From: an uncultured Bacteroidales bacterium
GTDB taxonomy: Bacteria; Bacteroidota; Bacteroidia; Bacteroidales; Bacteroidaceae
DNA: 64,000 nucleotides
Direction of reading: 5' to 3'
Assembly (NCBI GenBank): GCA_902763865.1
Contig: CACWTR010000007.1
Span: 1-64,000, forward strand
Position numbers and translations under genes: made by a program. The number at the start of each line of letters is the position of its first letter. Within the stretch, counting starts at the first letter, position 1. Under the pieces are notes generated by a model, which was given only the letters and a program-made list of their open reading frames with translations, was not told the origin of the DNA and searched no databases. This document shows positions 36,358 through 45,185 of this stretch, piece after piece.

Positions 36358-37918
36358 GATAATGGACACCACGCTGCGCGACGGCGAGCAGACGAGCGGC
36401 GTCAGCTTCATGCCGCACGAGAAGCTGATGATAGCCCGTGCGCTGCTGCAGGACCTCAACGTGGATCGCATCGAGGTGGCCAGCGCCCGTGTCTCGGAAG
36501 GTGAGATGGAGGCCGTGAAGAGCATCTCCCGCTGGGCAGCCCAGAACGGCAAGCTCGACAGGATAGAGGTGCTCGGCTTCGTCGATGGCACGAAGAGCGT
36601 GGATTGGATCGTGGAGAGCGGATGCCGCCGGATGAACCTGCTGTGCAAGGGCAGCCGCAAGCATTGCGAGGGCCAGCTGCACAAGACTGTCGAGGAACAC
36701 ATCAGCGACATACGCCGCACCATCGACTATGCCCGCGAGAAGGGCATCAGCGTCAACATCTACCTCGAGGACTGGTCGGGCGGCATGAAGGAAAGCCCCG
36801 ACTACGTGCAGAGCCTGATGGACGGCCTGAGCGACCTGCCCATTGAGCGCTTCATGCTCCCCGACACGCTTGGCATCCTCAATCCGATGGAGGTTGCCAG
36901 CTTTGTCACTCAAATGGTAATGGCCTCACCCCAGCCCTCTCCCGTGGGAGAGGGAGAAATGGCAAATGGCAAACGCTTTGATTTCCATGCCCACAACGAC
37001 TACGACCTGGCCGTCAGCAACGTGCTGGCTGCCGTCACAGCCGGTTGCCAGGGCATCCACACAAGCGTCAACGGCCTTGGCGAGCGTGCGGGCAATGCAG
37101 CCTTGGCGAGTGTGCAGGCCGTGCTGAAGGACCATCTGCATGTCCAGACTCACATCGACGAGAGTCGCCTGGGCGAAGTCTCCCACCTCGTGGAGAGCTA
37201 CAGCGGCATCGCCATACCGCCCAACAAGCCCATTACGGGCGAAAGTGTCTTCACGCAGGTTGCCGGTGTCCATGCCGACGGCGACAACAAGGCGGGCCTC
37301 TACCAGAATGCCCTCCTGCCGGAACGCTTCGGCAGGAAGCGCGAGTATGCGCTCGGCAAGAACTCCGGCAAAGCCAATATCCTGCGCAACCTCGAAGAGC
37401 TGGGCCTTGAACTTTCGCCCGAACAGACGAAGCGCGTCACTGAGCGCATCATCGAGCTGGGCGACAAGAAGGAACTCGTCACGCAGGAGGACCTGCCCTA
37501 CATCGTGAGCGATGTCCTCAAGCACGGCGCACCGGAGGAACACGTCAAGCTGCTCTCCTACGTCGTCACGACGGCCTACGGCCTCAAGCCTCTTGCCAGC
37601 GTCCGCCTCGAGGTGAACGGCGAGACCTACGAGGAAAGCGCGAAGGGCGACGGACAGTTTGACGCTTTCGTCCGTGCCATCCGCCATATCTACAAGAACA
37701 GGCTTGGCCGAAGCTTCCCCTGGCTGACCAACTACTCCGTCAGCATACCGCCTGGCGGAAGAACCGATGCCTTGGTCCAGACGGTCATCACCTGGAACTG
37801 GAACGACCGCATCCTGCGCACCCGTGGCCTCGATGCCGACCAGACGGAGGCGGCCATCAAGAGTACCATCAAGATGCTCAACCTCTTGGAGGACGAGAAA
37901 CAGGACGTTGCAAAATGA
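36341..37918 (+). CDS. Citramalate/2-isopropylmalate synthase-like enzyme with repeat-derived insert
   Basis: This 525-residue second member of the LeuA superfamily starts at ATG 36341, overlapping leuD by 17 bases. The TIM barrel has [16 protein letters not shown] and HAHNDYDLAVSN for metal binding, then GLGERAGNAAL. A C-terminal allosteric domain follows. In Bacteroidales this leu-operon gene is thought to be a citramalate synthase for the threonine-independent isoleucine route, but isopropylmalate or a homologue remains possible. Residues 194-211 (MASPQPSPVGEGEMANGK) just before the HAHND strand are encoded by a GC-rich hairpin repeat like the intergenic one at 9061-9112. The frame stays open, so the protein may tolerate the insert. 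Confidence 0.85.
   Translation: MKNAIEIMDTTLRDGEQTSGVSFMPHEKLMIARALLQDLNVDRIEVASARVSEGEMEAVKSISRWAAQNGKLDRIEVLGFVDGTKSVDWIVESGCRRMNLLCKGSRKHCEGQLHKTVEEHISDIRRTIDYAREKGISVNIYLEDWSGGMKESPDYVQSLMDGLSDLPIERFMLPDTLGILNPMEVASFVTQMVMASPQPSPVGEGEMANGKRFDFHAHNDYDLAVSNVLAAVTAGCQGIHTSVNGLGERAGNAALASVQAVLKDHLHVQTHIDESRLGEVSHLVESYSGIAIPPNKPITGESVFTQVAGVHADGDNKAGLYQNALLPERFGRKREYALGKNSGKANILRNLEELGLELSPEQTKRVTERIIELGDKKELVTQEDLPYIVSDVLKHGAPEEHVKLLSYVVTTAYGLKPLASVRLEVNGETYEESAKGDGQFDAFVRAIRHIYKNRLGRSFPWLTNYSVSIPPGGRTDALVQTVITWNWNDRILRTRGLDADQTEAAIKSTIKMLNLLEDEKQDVAK
36924..36970. repeat. Hairpin repeat inserted in frame in the synthase gene
   Basis: CCTCACCCCAG leads into the hairpin CCCTCTCCC-GT-GGGAGAGGG and a GAAATGGCAAATGGC tail. 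This matches the intergenic repeat at 9061-9112 (minus strand) from its CTCnCCCCAGCCC head to its AAATGnnAAATGG tail. Confidence 0.75.
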
Positions 37919-38149
37919 CGCTAAAAACGTCGATTTGCTTACAACGCAATTTTGAACAGCCTCGCCAAAATCGCTCAAATCGCCTCCGACCTTACTTTTT
38001 GCCCTCGGAAGGAAATATGGCCTTAAATCGAAGAAGGATTCGGAACACCTTGTAATACACGAGATTATATCGAACAGCAAGCGTCGGTTAATCTGCTGCC
38101 ACACGTCGTTCTGACATGTTCACATAGCAAAAGCGGGCTTTTTCCCCCG

Positions 38150-38323
38150 TTTTTGCACACTTTTCAGGCGTGTGGATTCCCCAAGGAGAACACGTTGAAT
38201 GGGGCAACGGGACGTGAGCCGTTGGCCAACGACTCACGTCCCGTTGGTCTGAAGAACGTGGAGCCTTGAGCCCAAGGACGCTTTCCGGCCCCATTTTCGT
38301 CGTTTTCCGGCAGTGTGCAAAAA
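38150..38323. repeat. Inverted-repeat-bounded element C2 with two 22-bp units
   Basis: Perfect 11-bp inverted ends TTTTTGCACAC (38150-38160) and GTGTGCAAAAA (38313-38323) bound the element. Inside, on the minus strand, CGGAAAACGACGAAAA (38309-38294) matches the leader-like sequence of element C1. Two 22-bp units (38205-38226 and 38227-38248) form a near-perfect dyad: CAACGGGACGTGAG pairs with CTCACGTCCCGTTG around a CCGTTGGCCAACGA centre. Units keep the CAACG-N11-GTTGG pattern of the array at 7714-7867. Confidence 0.75.
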
Positions 38324-38474
38324 TAGCAAAAGGAAAGCGTATCGACGAATAAACTGACATTGTGGTTCGCGTCGGAGGGGTGCAGAAACCGCAGAATCCG
38401 ATGTCTCGGAGCGAGAAATCGGCCTGAATGAAAAATTATTCACGAATCTTCTTTCTTAATTCCTTTTTTCTTTG

Positions 38475-38482
38475 TAAATTTG
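38475..38482 (+). promoter_or_regulatory. -7 box of leuB
   Basis: TAAATTTG followed by C lies 28 bases before the leuB ATG and fits TAnnTTTG. No TTG was found 20 nt upstream. Confidence 0.55.
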
Positions 38483-38510
38483 CGCTATTGTTCACGTAAC
38501 TTATACAAGG

Positions 38511-39590
38511 ATGAAACTGAAAATAGCAGTATTGGCCGGTGATGGCATCGGCCCCGAGATTATGGAGCAAGGCGTGGCCGTGCTCAGTGCAGTGGCCGCA
38601 AAGTTCGGACACGAAGTCAGCTACAAGGAAGCCCTCTGCGGTGCACATGCCATCGACGAGGTGGGCGACCCCTTCCCCGAAGAGACCTACCAGACGTGCA
38701 AGCAGGCTGATGCCGTGCTCTTTGCCAGCGTGGGCGACCCGAAGTTCGACAACAACCCCTCGGCCAAGGTCCGCCCCGAACAGGGCCTGCTCGCCATGCG
38801 CAAGAAGCTCGGGCTCTATGCCAACATCCGTCCCGTGGAGACCTTCGACTGCCTGGTGCACAAGTCCCCGCTCAAGGACGAGCTGGTGCGCGGAGCCGAC
38901 TTTGTCTGCATCCGCGAACTGACCGGCGGCATGTACTTCGGCAAGAAACAGGAACCGGCGGTCAACGCGGAGGGAGTGGAAGATGCACTCGACACGAACT
39001 ACTACAGCCGCCCCGAGGTGGAGCGCATCCTGCGCGTCGGCTATCAGTATGCCCGCCAGCGCCGCAAGCACCTGACCGTCGTCGATAAGGCCAACGTATT
39101 GGCATCGAGCCGACTCTGGCGCAAGGTGGCCCAGGAGATGAAGGACGAGTACCCCGACGTGGAGACCGATTTCATGTACGTTGACAACGCAGCCATGCGC
39201 ATGATACAGGACCCGCGCTTCTTCGATGTCATCGTGACGGAGAACACCTTCGGCGACATCCTGACCGACGAAGGCTCCTGCATCACCGGCTCGATGGGAC
39301 TGCTGCCCAGTGCCTCCACCGGAAGTTCCACGCCCGTCTTTGAACCCATCCACGGCAGCTGGCCGCAAGGCAAAGGACTCAACATCGCCAATCCCCTGGC
39401 ACAGATTCTCTCCGTAGCGATGCTGTTCGAGTACTTCAACCTCAAGCAGGAAGGAGCCCTCATCCGCCAGGCCGTCTCAGCCTCGCTCGACCAGAACGTC
39501 CGCACACCCGAGATACAGGTGGAGGGTGGCGCCAAGTACGGCACCAAGGAAGTGGGAGCCTGGATTGTGGATTACATCAACAAAGCCTAA
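38511..39590 (+). CDS. leuB: 3-isopropylmalate dehydrogenase
   Basis: This 359-residue NAD-dependent decarboxylating dehydrogenase catalyses the third leucine pathway step. The N-terminus [18 protein letters not shown] is typical of the family. The substrate/metal signature is [20 protein letters not shown] (about 240-259). [14 protein letters not shown] precedes the NAD-binding loop. It has its own -7 box and is separated from the rest of the leu genes by a 592-bp repeat-bearing gap, so it may be expressed apart from leuA-D. The porin gene follows after 12 bp. Confidence 0.96.
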   Translation: MKLKIAVLAGDGIGPEIMEQGVAVLSAVAAKFGHEVSYKEALCGAHAIDEVGDPFPEETYQTCKQADAVLFASVGDPKFDNNPSAKVRPEQGLLAMRKKLGLYANIRPVETFDCLVHKSPLKDELVRGADFVCIRELTGGMYFGKKQEPAVNAEGVEDALDTNYYSRPEVERILRVGYQYARQRRKHLTVVDKANVLASSRLWRKVAQEMKDEYPDVETDFMYVDNAAMRMIQDPRFFDVIVTENTFGDILTDEGSCITGSMGLLPSASTGSSTPVFEPIHGSWPQGKGLNIANPLAQILSVAMLFEYFNLKQEGALIRQAVSASLDQNVRTPEIQVEGGAKYGTKEVGAWIVDYINKA

Positions 39591-39602
39591 GGCCCCGTAT
39601 TA

Positions 39603-40769
39603 ATGAAATTGCAAAATTTCCTTGCAACGGGACTGGTGCTGGCACTCCTGTCGGCACCGTCATCTCTTTCTGCCGTCGTGGAAGACGAGTATCAGGAAGG
39701 CTTCCTGACCTCCTACCTCAACCGCGGCCTGGAAAAAGCCATGCAGGTCCCTGCCGACAACGAAAAGCCCTCCTTTGGCCGCCACATCACGAAGTACGTC
39801 TCCGTGCCACAGTTCGGCGGCTACGTCATCGGCGGCTACAGATACTCGAGCCGCAACAATGCCGGAACAAACGGCTTCGATGCCCGACTGATCCGCATCT
39901 ACGTCTCCGGCACCGTGCTGCGCGACTTCCGCTACCGCGTCCAGCTTGAGCTGAAGAACCCCGCCATGCGCGACTATACGCTGGAATGGATTCGCTTCAA
40001 GGAGATACAGGTCAAGGTGGGACAGTTCAAGCGTTGCTTCTCCTACGACAACCCCCTGAACCCCTTCGACGTAGGACTCTGCTCCTATTCGCAGCTGGCA
40101 GGTCGCATGACGGCCCTCGTCTTTGAGGACTGCAACGGAGAACCGGGGCAGAACGGACGCGACCAGGGACTGCAGCTCCAGGGTGACCTCTTCCCGATAG
40201 GCAAGGACGGGCACAGACTGCTGCGCTATCAGGCTGCCGTCTTCAACGGAAACGGGCAGAACAGGAGGGACAATAACAGCCAGAAGGACTGGATGGGCAA
40301 CATTCAGCTGCAACCCATCCAGGGACTCTACGTCGGACTCTTCGGCTGGACAGGCACCTACAAGGGCAGCAACGGAGTCTCCGTCAAGCGTCACCGATGG
40401 GCCCTCTCCGCTATCTACGAGCGCAACGACTGGACCTTCCGTGCCGAGTACGCACATCATAAAGGACGCAACGTCAACGACTTCGACCTTGCAACAAACA
40501 GCTGGCGGGAAGGCTCCACGGACGAGGCCGATGCCTGGTACGCGTTGGCCGGAGTGCCCGTCACGTCATGGCTCAAGATATTCCTCCGCTACGATGTCTA
40601 TCGCAAAAGTGCCACGTGGGGCACCATGAGGAGCATCTACAGCATCTGCCCAAACTTCCAGCTGCACAAGAACCTGATGTTCCAGTTGCAGTATGACTAT
40701 GTCAACGACCGCCTGGCCACCGACCATAACTACCATCAACTATGGGTACAGACCTACGTCAGATACTGA
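39603..40769 (+). CDS. OprO/OprP-type outer membrane porin
   Basis: This 388-residue beta-barrel has a signal peptide (about 1-23, ending SLSA). The segments GFDARLIRIYVSGTVLRDFRYRVQLELKNP (read in parts) and VKVGQFKRCFSYDNPLNP match the phosphate-selective porin O/P family common in Bacteroidales. The barrel ends with aromatic-rich strands and the terminal YVRY expected for outer membrane insertion. Substrate is unknown; phosphate is not implied. The stop codon lies 28 bases inside the next gene, and the gene starts 12 bp after leuB, so the group may be partly co-transcribed. Confidence 0.88.
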   Translation: MKLQNFLATGLVLALLSAPSSLSAVVEDEYQEGFLTSYLNRGLEKAMQVPADNEKPSFGRHITKYVSVPQFGGYVIGGYRYSSRNNAGTNGFDARLIRIYVSGTVLRDFRYRVQLELKNPAMRDYTLEWIRFKEIQVKVGQFKRCFSYDNPLNPFDVGLCSYSQLAGRMTALVFEDCNGEPGQNGRDQGLQLQGDLFPIGKDGHRLLRYQAAVFNGNGQNRRDNNSQKDWMGNIQLQPIQGLYVGLFGWTGTYKGSNGVSVKRHRWALSAIYERNDWTFRAEYAHHKGRNVNDFDLATNSWREGSTDEADAWYALAGVPVTSWLKIFLRYDVYRKSATWGTMRSIYSICPNFQLHKNLMFQLQYDYVNDRLATDHNYHQLWVQTYVRY

Positions 40770-42664
40770 ACTGCAAGCTCCTTGCCCCGTTCTGCTACTG
40801 CATCGCCTTTGCAGCGCTGGCCTGGTATTTCCTTTACGTCAGGAATGCAGATACCATGTACTTCCTGCAGGACCGCGGCTTGTGGAACAGCACAGACCTC
40901 TTCTGGGAGGACTGCATGCGACTTCCCGGTGGCCTGCTCGCCTGGACGGGAGCCTATCTGACGCAGTTCTTCTACCACCCGGCCCTCGGCAGCGCAATGC
41001 TCATCGCCCTCTGGCTGCTGACCTTCTGGCTGGCAAAGTGGTCCCTCCGCGTTCCCGACAGGTGGAGCTTCGTCATCTGCATCCCGCTGGCTGCATTGCT
41101 GTGCAGCATCATCCAACTTGGCTACTGGGTCTATATCCTGAGGGATATCGACTACGTCTTCTATCATTCCCTCGGACTCCTTGCAGCCTTGCTCCTTTCC
41201 GTCCCCTTCTGGAGGTACCTTCCCGTAGGCGAGAAGCCAAAGCAGTGGACCGCCCTTGTCTGGATTCCGCTGGTTGCAGCCCTCTTCTATCATCCACTGG
41301 GCATCTATGCCCTGCTTGCAGCTGCCATCGTGACTGCACAGACCCTCTCTAACTCCCTCTTAAGGGGGGAGAAACCAGGCGAGTCCTCTGCAAAGGAAGC
41401 GTCCCCTTTAAGGGGAGGTTGGGTAGGGGCTTTGCTTCTCCTCCTCTTCACCCTTTGGCTCGTTCCTCTTGTCGAGACGTCCCGCAGCTTCCTGATGTGC
41501 CCCGACCAGGCCTGGACCTACGGTTTCCATAAGTTTGAACTCGACGAGTTGCGCGACTACTCCCTTGAAGTGCCATTCTACCTCGTGCTCATCGTGCCCC
41601 TCCTTCTGCCGTTCCTCCAAGGGCTGAAGACGAAACGGCTGCTCGTCAGTCAGGGCATCATGGTTGCCGTGGCTGCGGCAATGTTCTATTGCCTCTCCGT
41701 CCGCGACTTCACCGACTACAACTTCCATGCAGAGATGCGCATGCAGCGCGGCGTGGAAGAATGCCGTTGGGACGACGTCCTCCGCGAAGCTGCTCGGGTA
41801 AAAGGACCCGTCACCCGCGAAATGGTCATGTTTCGCGACATAGCACTCATCAACAGGGGAGAATTCTGCTCCAAGCGATATATATATAATAATGAGAGCA
41901 TCCCTCCCGCCACGGTCAGCGACTCCATCCGCATGCGCATAGCAGACCAGGCGGCAGACCTCATCTACTTCAACTACGGAGAAACAATCTTTGCCATCCG
42001 CAGAGCCTTGGAGCGCTGTATGCACTTCGGCTATTCCTACTACACGATGCGGATGCTCACGATGTGCGCACTCGTCAACGGCGAGCTCGACAATGCCCGC
42101 AGATACCTCCGGCTCCTGAGGCGTACCACCTTCCAGAAGCAGTGGGCAGAGAAGATGCAACGCTTCGTGGACAACCAAAGCCTTATGGCCGATACAGAAC
42201 CATTCCGCATGCCCCTCAGATTCTATAACGAAGGGTCCGAGCTGGTGGGGACAGACGACAAGTACGTCGAACTGACCATACTGAAGAAATGGATGTACAC
42301 CATTACCCAGGACCCCGTAGCTCAGGAAGTGGCACTCGGCTGCGCAATGGGGATGCGCGACCACAACTGCTTCTGGGGACAAGTGCAGCAGTACTACAAC
42401 ATCAACCCCGGCAAAGACTTCCCCACGCATGTCCAGGAAGCAATGCTCTTCGAAGTCTATGAGCTGAAGATGCAGGGAGTGAACCTCTCCTTCGTGAAGT
42501 TCGACGAAAAAGTCGTGGAGCGCTACAAGAACTTTATCAGCAGAATGAAGCAATACGCCGCACAGGGCATGAACGAGAAACAGATAGGCAGCCTGCTCCG
42601 ACCTGAGTTTGGCGACACCTACATGTGGGACTACTGCGTATTGAGGCAAGTACAGACCAACTGA
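40742..42664 (+). CDS. DUF6057-family membrane protein with repeat-derived segment
   Basis: This 640-residue protein has about eight hydrophobic helices in the first 310 residues and a soluble TPR-like C-terminal half (CALVNGELDNARRYLRLLRR). The layout matches the Bacteroidales DUF6057 family; its role is unknown. The start overlaps the porin gene by 28 bases. Residues 201-229 (DNA 41342-41430) are encoded by two inverted copies of the GC-rich intergenic repeat type (CTCCCTCTTAAGGGGGGAG and CCCCTTTAAGGGGAGGTTGG). They fall in a loop between helices. It is followed 2 bp later by a PD40 lipoprotein gene. Confidence 0.78.
   Translation: MGTDLRQILNCKLLAPFCYCIAFAALAWYFLYVRNADTMYFLQDRGLWNSTDLFWEDCMRLPGGLLAWTGAYLTQFFYHPALGSAMLIALWLLTFWLAKWSLRVPDRWSFVICIPLAALLCSIIQLGYWVYILRDIDYVFYHSLGLLAALLLSVPFWRYLPVGEKPKQWTALVWIPLVAALFYHPLGIYALLAAAIVTAQTLSNSLLRGEKPGESSAKEASPLRGGWVGALLLLLFTLWLVPLVETSRSFLMCPDQAWTYGFHKFELDELRDYSLEVPFYLVLIVPLLLPFLQGLKTKRLLVSQGIMVAVAAAMFYCLSVRDFTDYNFHAEMRMQRGVEECRWDDVLREAARVKGPVTREMVMFRDIALINRGEFCSKRYIYNNESIPPATVSDSIRMRIADQAADLIYFNYGETIFAIRRALERCMHFGYSYYTMRMLTMCALVNGELDNARRYLRLLRRTTFQKQWAEKMQRFVDNQSLMADTEPFRMPLRFYNEGSELVGTDDKYVELTILKKWMYTITQDPVAQEVALGCAMGMRDHNCFWGQVQQYYNINPGKDFPTHVQEAMLFEVYELKMQGVNLSFVKFDEKVVERYKNFISRMKQYAAQGMNEKQIGSLLRPEFGDTYMWDYCVLRQVQTN
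41342..41430. repeat. Two inverted GC-rich hairpin repeats inside the DUF6057 gene
   Basis: CTCTAACTCCCTCTTAAGGG and TTTAAGGGGAGGTTGGGTAG are inverted relatives. The intergenic repeat at 54793-54823 reads ATTAAGGGGAGGTTTGGAAG on its minus strand. Both copies are read in frame without stop codons. Confidence 0.7.
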
Positions 42665-42666
42665 TC

Positions 42667-44181
42667 ATGAAACAACTCATCCATAAAATCACATCCCGTT
42701 TCCTCCTGACAGGGTTCGGCGGAGCCATCCTCTTCCTGGCTGCATGCTCCGGACACCCGTCGTTGCCTTCCAACTTTACAAAGGCCGACAAGGAACCTGC
42801 CATTTGGCCCGACTACCGGGACGTGACCGTGCCACCCAACATCGCCCCGCTCAACTTCATGGTCGATAGCGTAGATGACGTCATAGCTGAAGTCTCATTC
42901 CAAGACACGAAGTTCAACTATGGCGGCAAGGACAACAAGGTTCAGATTGATGAAAAGGAATGGCACGAGATGCTTACAGCAGCCAAGGGCAAGAGCCTTT
43001 CCGTCACCGTCTATACAGAAAAGGACGGTAAATGGGCCGCCTTCAGACCCTTCAGCATCAACGTGGCAGAGGACGAGATAGACCCCTACATCTCCTATCG
43101 TGTCCTGCCACCAACCTTCGTCGGCTACGACGAGCTCTCCATCCGTCAGTATAACCTGACCAACTCTCAGGAGACGACTATCTACAACAACCGCATCATC
43201 TCGAAGGACCTCGAAGGACAGTGCGTCAACTGCCATTCCTATCAGAATTACAGGACCGACAACATGATGTTCCACATGCGCTTCCAGCATCCCGGCACCA
43301 TGATTGTCAGCGACGGAGAACTCATCTTCGTCAATCTCAAGAATAATGAGATGATATCTGCTGCCGCCTATAATTCATGGCATCCCTCCCTCCCCATCAT
43401 TGCCTTCAGCACGGACCACACGATGCAAAGCTTCCACACCCGGCAAGTGTCGAAGGTGGAGGTAATGGAGTCGGCCAGCGACCTCGTCATCTACGATGTC
43501 AAGCAAAACAAGGTCCAGGTCGTTCTTTGCGACTCGGCAGAGATGGAGCTGTTTCCTTCGTGGAGCCCCGACGGGAAGTGGCTCTACTATTGCTCGGCAC
43601 ACTTCGAATATACGAAGAAATACGAAGATACCGAGGAACTGCTTGCAAAGTACAAGACCTTGCAATACAACTTGTACCGCCTCTCCTTCGATGCAGAGAA
43701 CCGAACATTCGGCGAGCCCGAACTCATCTATGACGCCGTTGCCAAGAACCGCAGCGCCGTACAGCCGCGTCTCTCTCCGGACGGTCGCCATCTCCTCTTT
43801 GCCGAAGGGCCGTGGGGACTGTTTCATATCTGGCACACCAGTGCCGACGTGCAGATGCTGGACATCGAGACCGGCCAGATGGTCAACACCCGGCCAATGA
43901 ACAGCGAGTTGCCGGAAAGTTATCCCTCCTTCTCATCCAACGGACGATGGGTGCTCTTCGAGTCGCGCAGGGATGACGGCAACTACACGCGTACCTATTT
44001 CGCATACCTCGACAAGCAGGGCCGCTTGCACAAGCCCTTCGAAGTGCCGGCCACAGACCCCGAATACTTTCGCCTCTTCCTCAGGAGCTGGAGCCGCCCC
44101 GAGTTCATGAAGGAACCGGTACGCATCACTCCGAGACAATTCTACGAAAAGGCACTCACAGAACCAATCAAGGTAAATTAA
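42667..44181 (+). CDS. PD40-repeat lipoprotein with a c-type haem motif
   Basis: This 504-residue lipoprotein (LAAC, Cys27) starts at ATG 42667, 2 bp after the DUF6057 gene. One c-type haem-binding motif, CVNCH (C186, C189, H190), lies in GQCVNCHSYQNY. WD40-like PD40 blades follow, including MELFPSWSPDGKWLYYC, VQPRLSPDGRHLLFAE and SYPSFSSNGRWVLFES, as in TolB-like propellers. A periplasm-facing protein that binds haem is expected, since cytochrome c maturation happens there. The exact function is unknown. The porin-DUF6057-PD40 order suggests one envelope system. Confidence 0.82.
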   Translation: MKQLIHKITSRFLLTGFGGAILFLAACSGHPSLPSNFTKADKEPAIWPDYRDVTVPPNIAPLNFMVDSVDDVIAEVSFQDTKFNYGGKDNKVQIDEKEWHEMLTAAKGKSLSVTVYTEKDGKWAAFRPFSINVAEDEIDPYISYRVLPPTFVGYDELSIRQYNLTNSQETTIYNNRIISKDLEGQCVNCHSYQNYRTDNMMFHMRFQHPGTMIVSDGELIFVNLKNNEMISAAAYNSWHPSLPIIAFSTDHTMQSFHTRQVSKVEVMESASDLVIYDVKQNKVQVVLCDSAEMELFPSWSPDGKWLYYCSAHFEYTKKYEDTEELLAKYKTLQYNLYRLSFDAENRTFGEPELIYDAVAKNRSAVQPRLSPDGRHLLFAEGPWGLFHIWHTSADVQMLDIETGQMVNTRPMNSELPESYPSFSSNGRWVLFESRRDDGNYTRTYFAYLDKQGRLHKPFEVPATDPEYFRLFLRSWSRPEFMKEPVRITPRQFYEKALTEPIKVN

Positions 44182-44234
44182 CACAAAGAAACATTAAAAA
44201 AACATTTGCCGCGAAGCGAATTGTTGCCCTTTCC

Positions 44235-44266
44235 TTTGGAAGTTTGGCTTCTTTTTGATAACTTTG
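44235..44266 (+). promoter_or_regulatory. Promoter of the NusG-like gene
   Basis: TTTG (44235-44238), a 20-nt gap and TAACTTTG (44259-44266) lie 17 bases before the ATG at 44284. This also argues against the longer frame from 44206. Confidence 0.75.
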
Positions 44267-44283
44267 CACTCAGAAACATAAAG

Positions 44284-45162
44284 ATGGCAACGGACAACAG
44301 ACAACAAGCCGCCGACATGAGTCAGCCAAAGGAATGGCTCGTCATGTACAGCAATAGCGGCGATATGAGCATACTCGACTCTCTGGAATCCAAACGGGCA
44401 GACAGCGAGCATACCGGCATATACGATTACTTTGTTCCTCTGGACGTCAACCGTCAGGTCGTTGATGGTAAGACCATAGAGCGCAAGCGTATGATTGCCG
44501 GCTGCTACATCTTTATCCGTGCTACGCGAGAAGACATCCTCCGCATTCGTCAGGAGCCGCCATTCGATGCCACGCTTCGCTTCCTCCATCCCGCTACTTC
44601 GCCTACGGGCTGCATCTATGTGCCCGATATCGAGATAGAGACGTTGCGGCTTGCCGTAGAGAAGATGGACGGAGCGGTGGAGTACTTTGTGCCGACGAAC
44701 AAGGAACTGGTGGTCGGCGACTATGTCCGCATCATGGCAGGGACGTTTGCCGGCATCAGAGGCATCCTGGAAAGTGTGAAGGGACATGAAGGAGGCCGCG
44801 TCATCGTTCCACTGCGCGACGTGCTGGCTGTGCGCACACCAAGGATTCCGGCCAACGACATTCAGCTGCTCGACCTTGCCAAGGTCACGGACTGTCAGGG
44901 CAAGTCCTACACCTCACGGGCATACAAGAAGGTGCGTGTGCTGATTGAAGACAGCGAGAGGCTCCTTGCGGAAAAAGAGAAACTGGGAAAGCTCAGCAAA
45001 GCCTCCGAGAGCGAAGCCAGACATCTCATCGTGCGCTTTTCACAGCTGAACCTCGGTGGAAAAATCCGTTTTATGCACGCACAGGCCATCTGCAACATCT
45101 TCATGGCGCTAGACGAAACGGACGGCGAAGTCTTCAAGCGATTCAGGAACATACTGCCGTAG
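44284..45162 (+). CDS. NusG-like (UpxY-type) transcription antitermination protein with long C-terminal extension
   Basis: This 292-residue protein starts at ATG 44284. An NGN-like domain (WLVMYSNSGDMSILDSLE to CIYVPDIEIETLRLAV) is followed by a KOW-like segment, VGDYVRIMAGTFAGIRGILE (about 141-160). A further 110 residues follow that are not present in ordinary NusG or UpxY proteins. UpxY-type proteins are known to help RNA polymerase read through long surface polysaccharide operons. No such operon lies next to it here, so the target is unknown. It has its own promoter and is convergent with the small membrane protein gene. Confidence 0.78.
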   Translation: MATDNRQQAADMSQPKEWLVMYSNSGDMSILDSLESKRADSEHTGIYDYFVPLDVNRQVVDGKTIERKRMIAGCYIFIRATREDILRIRQEPPFDATLRFLHPATSPTGCIYVPDIEIETLRLAVEKMDGAVEYFVPTNKELVVGDYVRIMAGTFAGIRGILESVKGHEGGRVIVPLRDVLAVRTPRIPANDIQLLDLAKVTDCQGKSYTSRAYKKVRVLIEDSERLLAEKEKLGKLSKASESEARHLIVRFSQLNLGGKIRFMHAQAICNIFMALDETDGEVFKRFRNILP

Positions 45163-45185
45163 CAGCCTTCCCAGATTCTTTATTC

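Larger units (their letters stand above)
37919..38510. other. 592-bp gap between the synthase gene and leuB
   Basis: No protein gene is credible here. The gap holds repeat element C2 (38150-38323) and the leuB -7 box (38475-38482). The first 230 bases show no recognised feature. Short ORFs on the minus strand run through the repeats and have no family features. Confidence 0.6.
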
